DNA from: Lepeophtheirus salmonis
Taxonomy: Eukaryota > Arthropoda > Copepoda > Siphonostomatoida > Caligidae
Direction of reading: 5' to 3'
Assembly (NCBI RefSeq): GCF_016086655.4
Contig: NC_052131.2
Span: forward strand, 15,333,657 to 15,397,656
Length of the DNA: 64,000 bases
Of this stretch, positions 60,647 through 64,000 are shown piece after piece (within the stretch, counting starts at the first letter, position 1; each line of letters opens with the position of its first letter). The notes under the pieces were generated by a model. That model did not search any database, was not told where the DNA came from, and saw only the letters and a list, made by a program, of their open reading frames with translations. A program made the position numbers and the translations under genes.

Positions 60647-62297
60647 CAGTGAACCAATTGTTCATATATCTAAATTAATATTTGGAGTACTGTCGATATT
60701 TTTTAAATTCGGTTGTCAATATCCAAAGTCCCCGGATCCTCAGAATAAAAATTATCCTGAATGATATAATCATAATTAAGTAGTATAATAAACTCAAAAT
60801 TATTAAATAACAGTTAAACTAATCAAAAAGAGATAAACTTACATATTATAAAAAGTCCACATTGGTTTAAAAGAGAACTAATTATTATTTAAAATATGAC
60901 AGGTTCTCATTCGCAACATTTCTAACTTATTATCACGCAACTTTATATATGCTCTTCAATCTGCACCAGATATATCAATTATTTTTTTCTCAGATAGCCC
61001 ACAAGAAAAGAGAGCACATCCTTTTTTTTTTAAAAAGTTAAAAAAATTAAAAAGTTTTAAGATGATGTTCCTTGCAGTGCGGATGCATTTTCCGCATTCA
61101 TCACAGGTAGAATGAATACTTACAAGATTCTGCTTCTAAAAACAGAGCAATTCAGGCACTTGTCCTGTCCAAACAATGTGTAATTTTTCTGTATAACTTA
61201 GAGACTGACTACACTACACCGTACTCCACCATAGCTTGAAGTGGTAGTTCCCTTAATGGGGTTCCTTAGCTCAAAGGTACTTGGGTCATTTTCCTCCGGT
61301 TCATGCACATTCACATTCCCAGTATTACTGTTTTCGTCATATCTACAAATCTTATTTTGGATTATAATATATTTACTTTTTTGGACAATCGTTATTCTTA
61401 ATGAATTGGAAAATTTTCAAAATATCGATAATGATAATTCTCTATTCTATGCATTAGTCTAAACTTCAAGAATTTTTTTTTACTTACGATTTTTTAAATA
61501 AAAAATGAACATTCTAAAATCCTGACATTGACAAATTAATGATGCATAAATATGTCAGTAAATATGTAATATAAAATTTTATTAGTGCATTCCATATTAA
61601 CGAATAATTTAATATTTTTGCATGCATAATATTGAACATAAAGTTGAATAAATTAAGTATCTTCTTAATCATGTGTATTGAATATTGATAGTCCATATAT
61701 AAGTTCATATATTTTTCATAAAATCTTTCAATTGATTTGTCTATAAATTAAATCAAATCGTTGAAATAAAAGAAAATCATTATTTTTATGTGTTTTCATT
61801 GTGTCTCGTCAATTGATTACACTTAAACATAAATCCCTATTGAAAATAAGCCATTTTCATTTACTAGAGCTAGGAAAAGTCAATATATTACAAGTTCATT
61901 TCAAGTTTCAAGTCTTTGCTCATAAGTATAAGTCAAATCTAAGTGCTTGAATATTGTTATCATGTCCTTTGATTTTTAATAGTTTGGTCACTCAATTTAA
62001 AGAAGTAAATCTGGAGATAATATTTTACCTTCCTTTATTTTGTAATAAGTCAATATTTATGTTATTATTTATTCACATAATTTATAAATTATAAGTTATC
62101 TTTTATGTCAAAGGAGCGTTCTATCGTTATACTGGAATGGAATAGTATGGGATAAGGGAACAAGCTTCTACTCAACTCTTGGTTAAAGCTACTCTAAAGG
62201 AGAAACGCCTATGGTAGAAATAATTGGTTGGGGATCCCTTGCTACCGTCTCAAATCTTTCTGAAACCCCTAAGAAGGAGGGATTAATTATTTTCAGA
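60647..62297 (-). repeat. Right copy of the 1.65-kb inverted repeat
   Basis: This is the reverse-orientation partner of 47085-48745. The stretch 61514-61708 is identical to 47674-47868. It ends sharply at 60647 and less clearly near 62297, where it meets the LINE remnant of 62.4-63.8 kb. The distance between the copies is about 11.9 kb. Confidence 0.8.
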
Positions 62298-62385
62298 GGT
62301 ACCTTCCTTCATAGTCCCTAAAGAAGGACAGTTATAAGGCTTATGATTAATGTTTTCCAAGGGTGCATCAAATTTCTGGAGTATT

Positions 62386-62817
62386 TTATCTAAATCTGGT
62401 TGGAGAAGGACTTTTCTTCCTTTTGTTCTTGACTGTGCAATCCATGGGTACTTTTTCTTCCTTAAATTTGGTTAAAAGTTGTTCTCGCATAGGGAAGCTG
62501 CACGTAAGTTTTATATCTGCATAATAGGATGCCATTATTACTTGCTTTTGTTGAATTCTCATAGTAATTGCTATCATACCTTGACTTCCATATTTTAAAA
62601 GCTCTATAGCATCCTGATCCTTTGAAACCATTAGGCTTGCCCTTACAGCAGTGCCTGTTGGACACTTGGGAGTAAATACATTATAACCCATCATTAATTT
62701 GTTGGAAATTATCATTTTTATAAGGGTTCTGGTATGAAAGAAATTACTAACAAACGTTATCTCTTGTTTACTTTTCCTCAATACTTGTTTCCAATCCCTC
62801 TCACTAATAAAGTTCAC
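62386..62817 (-). pseudogene. LINE ORF2 endonuclease fragment (I/Jockey-like)
   Basis: This 143-codon open frame on the minus strand reads MMGYNVFTPKCPTGTAVRAS, then LMVSKDQDAIELLKYGSQGM and IAITMRI, then QQKQVIMASYYADIKLTCSF. This order fits the APE-type endonuclease of I, R1 and Jockey LINEs ('GYRVFxxGxTARAAIxVSKxLDAxLL', then 'VVVxVxxxxxxxLLLASxYMDI'). The N-terminal catalytic Glu ('QEP') block is not clear and the C-terminal GDFNAH and SDH blocks are missing. The frame is cut off near 62386, close to the edge of the inverted repeat. It follows ORF1 on the same strand. Confidence 0.65.
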
Positions 62818-62902
62818 TTCTTTTTTTTTTTGGTTTAATTTGCCTTATCCTCAATACTTGTTTCCAATCCTCCCACTAATAAAGTTCATTTGGTTTAATT
62901 TG
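62775..62902. repeat. Tandem duplication of about 60 bp
   Basis: TCCTCAATACTTGTTTCCAA starts at both 62775 and 62848 and each copy ends at GGTTTAATTTG (62842 and 62902). The first copy has an extra T run. It lies at the ORF1-ORF2 junction of the LINE. Confidence 0.8.
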
Positions 62903-62904
62903 TT

Positions 62905-63833
62905 CTCATTCGTCTTACTTTTGGGGTCTTCAATTATAACTGTAACTTGATCGTCTTCTTTGCATTTTGTTTTGACTCGTAATACGATTATCCATGTTGT
63001 GTTGATCATTTAAATTGTTGCCATCTTCCTCTGGTTCTTCTTCACCTGTCTCTCTCTGTGTCATGAGTCTCTCTTCCACTCCTCCAATTCTCATGGTAGA
63101 CCCAATTCTGTCCTAAAATATTTTGCAAAATCCTTATAAGTAGTTTTCTACTTACTGGACACTTTGATTTGGTATACCCTGGCGTAATACACGTAAAGCA
63201 TTGCACTAGCTGCATATCATATATTAATTCGACTTTTTCCCCTCAAACGGGTAGAAAGGTTGATAATCTTCTTTTGGGCTTTAGCTTTATTCACAGTTTA
63301 CCAGACATCATTTTGGTCAACACTTTTGAACATTCAATATCGTCATCCCTTTCAGGTGCTACATTGTGTGGCTTGTCCCTCTAGATCGCCAATTATTTTG
63401 CCAAAATCCTGCAAAATCTCTCTAAGTTCAGGCAAATCAACCTCTGAACCTTTTTGAAAAATAACTTCAATTGGGGGTTGGGCTTTCCTTAGATTTTCCA
63501 TTCATCTAATATAAGGAAGACTCAATCGTCTATCTCTAAGTTAGCCACTACCTCTGAAAATCTGGTGAAGATGTTTATTGGTTTTTTAAATGTGAATGCT
63601 AAATACGCCGGTCTACTTTTACAGCCATTGACTCTTTGTAAGTCATCTTCAATAATTGATAGTTTCTCAAATATTTTTTTATATTGTTTTAATTTTTGGT
63701 TTCGTTTCCTCTATTGACCTTCTTCACACGCACACCTCTCATCAGGCGGTGGGGTTGTGGGAGTCGTGTTTTGCGCAAGTGCACCCGCAAATACAACTTC
63801 AACCATCTGGTTCCTCTGATTTTTTTCGGACAT
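62905..63833 (-). pseudogene. LINE ORF1 (gag-like) remnant (I/Jockey-like)
   Basis: On the minus strand an ATG at 63833 opens MSEKNQRNQMVEVVFAGALA, then a Thr/Pro-rich stretch. After a stop it continues KSRPAYLAFTFKKPINIFTR and, after another, NLRKAQPPIEVIFQKGSEVD with LPELREILQDFGKIIGDLEG. Then comes ECSKVLTKMMSGKL and, near 63205-63160, ELIYDMQLVQCFTC with ITPGYTKSKCP. The last is a zinc knuckle of the gag-like ORF1 (C-x2-C-x4-H-x4-C), here with Tyr in place of His. About six stops or frameshifts interrupt it. ORF2 follows directly, as in intact elements. Confidence 0.6.
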
Positions 63834-64000
63834 AAGCAAACCTTTATTCATAAATAATACTTGATGGCCAATGGGTAATTTCGAACATACTTATAAGATA
63901 TCTCAATTATGATTTTTTTAACTTTTTTTAATAAATTACCCATCGATGCATTGAATGTCCATGGAAATTACTTCAAAACTATAATAGCTACATATGACAG
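63834..64000. other. AT-rich end of window
   Basis: No recognisable feature; it may include the LINE 5' UTR. Confidence 0.3.

Noticed and set aside
1..64000. CRISPR arrays, bacterial operons, rRNA genes
   Set aside because: No regularly spaced repeats, ribosome-binding sites or rRNA words are present; the DNA is eukaryotic.

Overview
This is eukaryotic, very AT-rich DNA with long A/T tracts, spliceosomal GT-AG introns of 60 to 70 bases, arthropod-style TATA promoters and a dense load of decayed Tc1/mariner transposons and LINE retrotransposons. The mariner families and the repeat with GGGGCGTC-type ends look like those of a crustacean, and a caligid copepod such as the salmon louse would fit. 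That species guess rests on memory, not on a search. There are no bacterial operons, no CRISPR array and no rRNA.

The window is mostly gene-poor repeat landscape. The only host-type genes I can support are two copies of one tiny three-exon gene (28826-29090 and 40419-40687, both +). Each encodes a 45-residue precursor: a clear signal peptide, then a short, cysteine-free, Arg/Lys-rich tail. The copies share promoter, exon structure and 3' UTR, so they are a recent duplication about 11.6 kb apart. A third possible gene is a 78-codon ORF with a CGGBP1/hAT-type zinc finger at 43230-43466, which may only be a transposon relic.

Layout: 0.6-1.2 kb mariner end (+); 3.2-3.5 kb mariner piece (-); 6.3-7.9 kb LINE reverse transcriptase remnant (+); 10.5 kb hairpin cluster; 11.15-11.61 kb element with inverted ends; 12-18 kb no recognisable genes; 18.1-19.35 kb LINE 3' half (-); 19.7 kb tRNA-like SINE head; 19.9-20.6, 21.9-22.2 and 23.2-23.5 kb mariner pieces; 25.4-26.0 kb Tc1-like remnant (-); 26.46-27.16 kb scrambled mariner; 27.8-28.5 kb two transposon ends; 28.8-29.2 kb peptide gene 1; 30.5-31.2 kb mariner with both ends but internally deleted; 32-40 kb four short DNA elements and a LINE tail; 40.3-40.85 kb peptide gene 2; 43.2 kb zinc-finger ORF; 45.5 kb mariner end (-); 47.1-48.7 and 60.6-62.3 kb a 1.65-kb inverted repeat pair; 56-58.6 kb LINE fragments in opposite orientations; 62.4-63.8 kb an I/Jockey-like LINE with ORF1 and endonuclease remnants (-).

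All transposon ORFs seen carry stops, frameshifts or deletions, so none looks active. The peptide genes are the biologically interesting part. Everything else is best read as repeat sediment around them.
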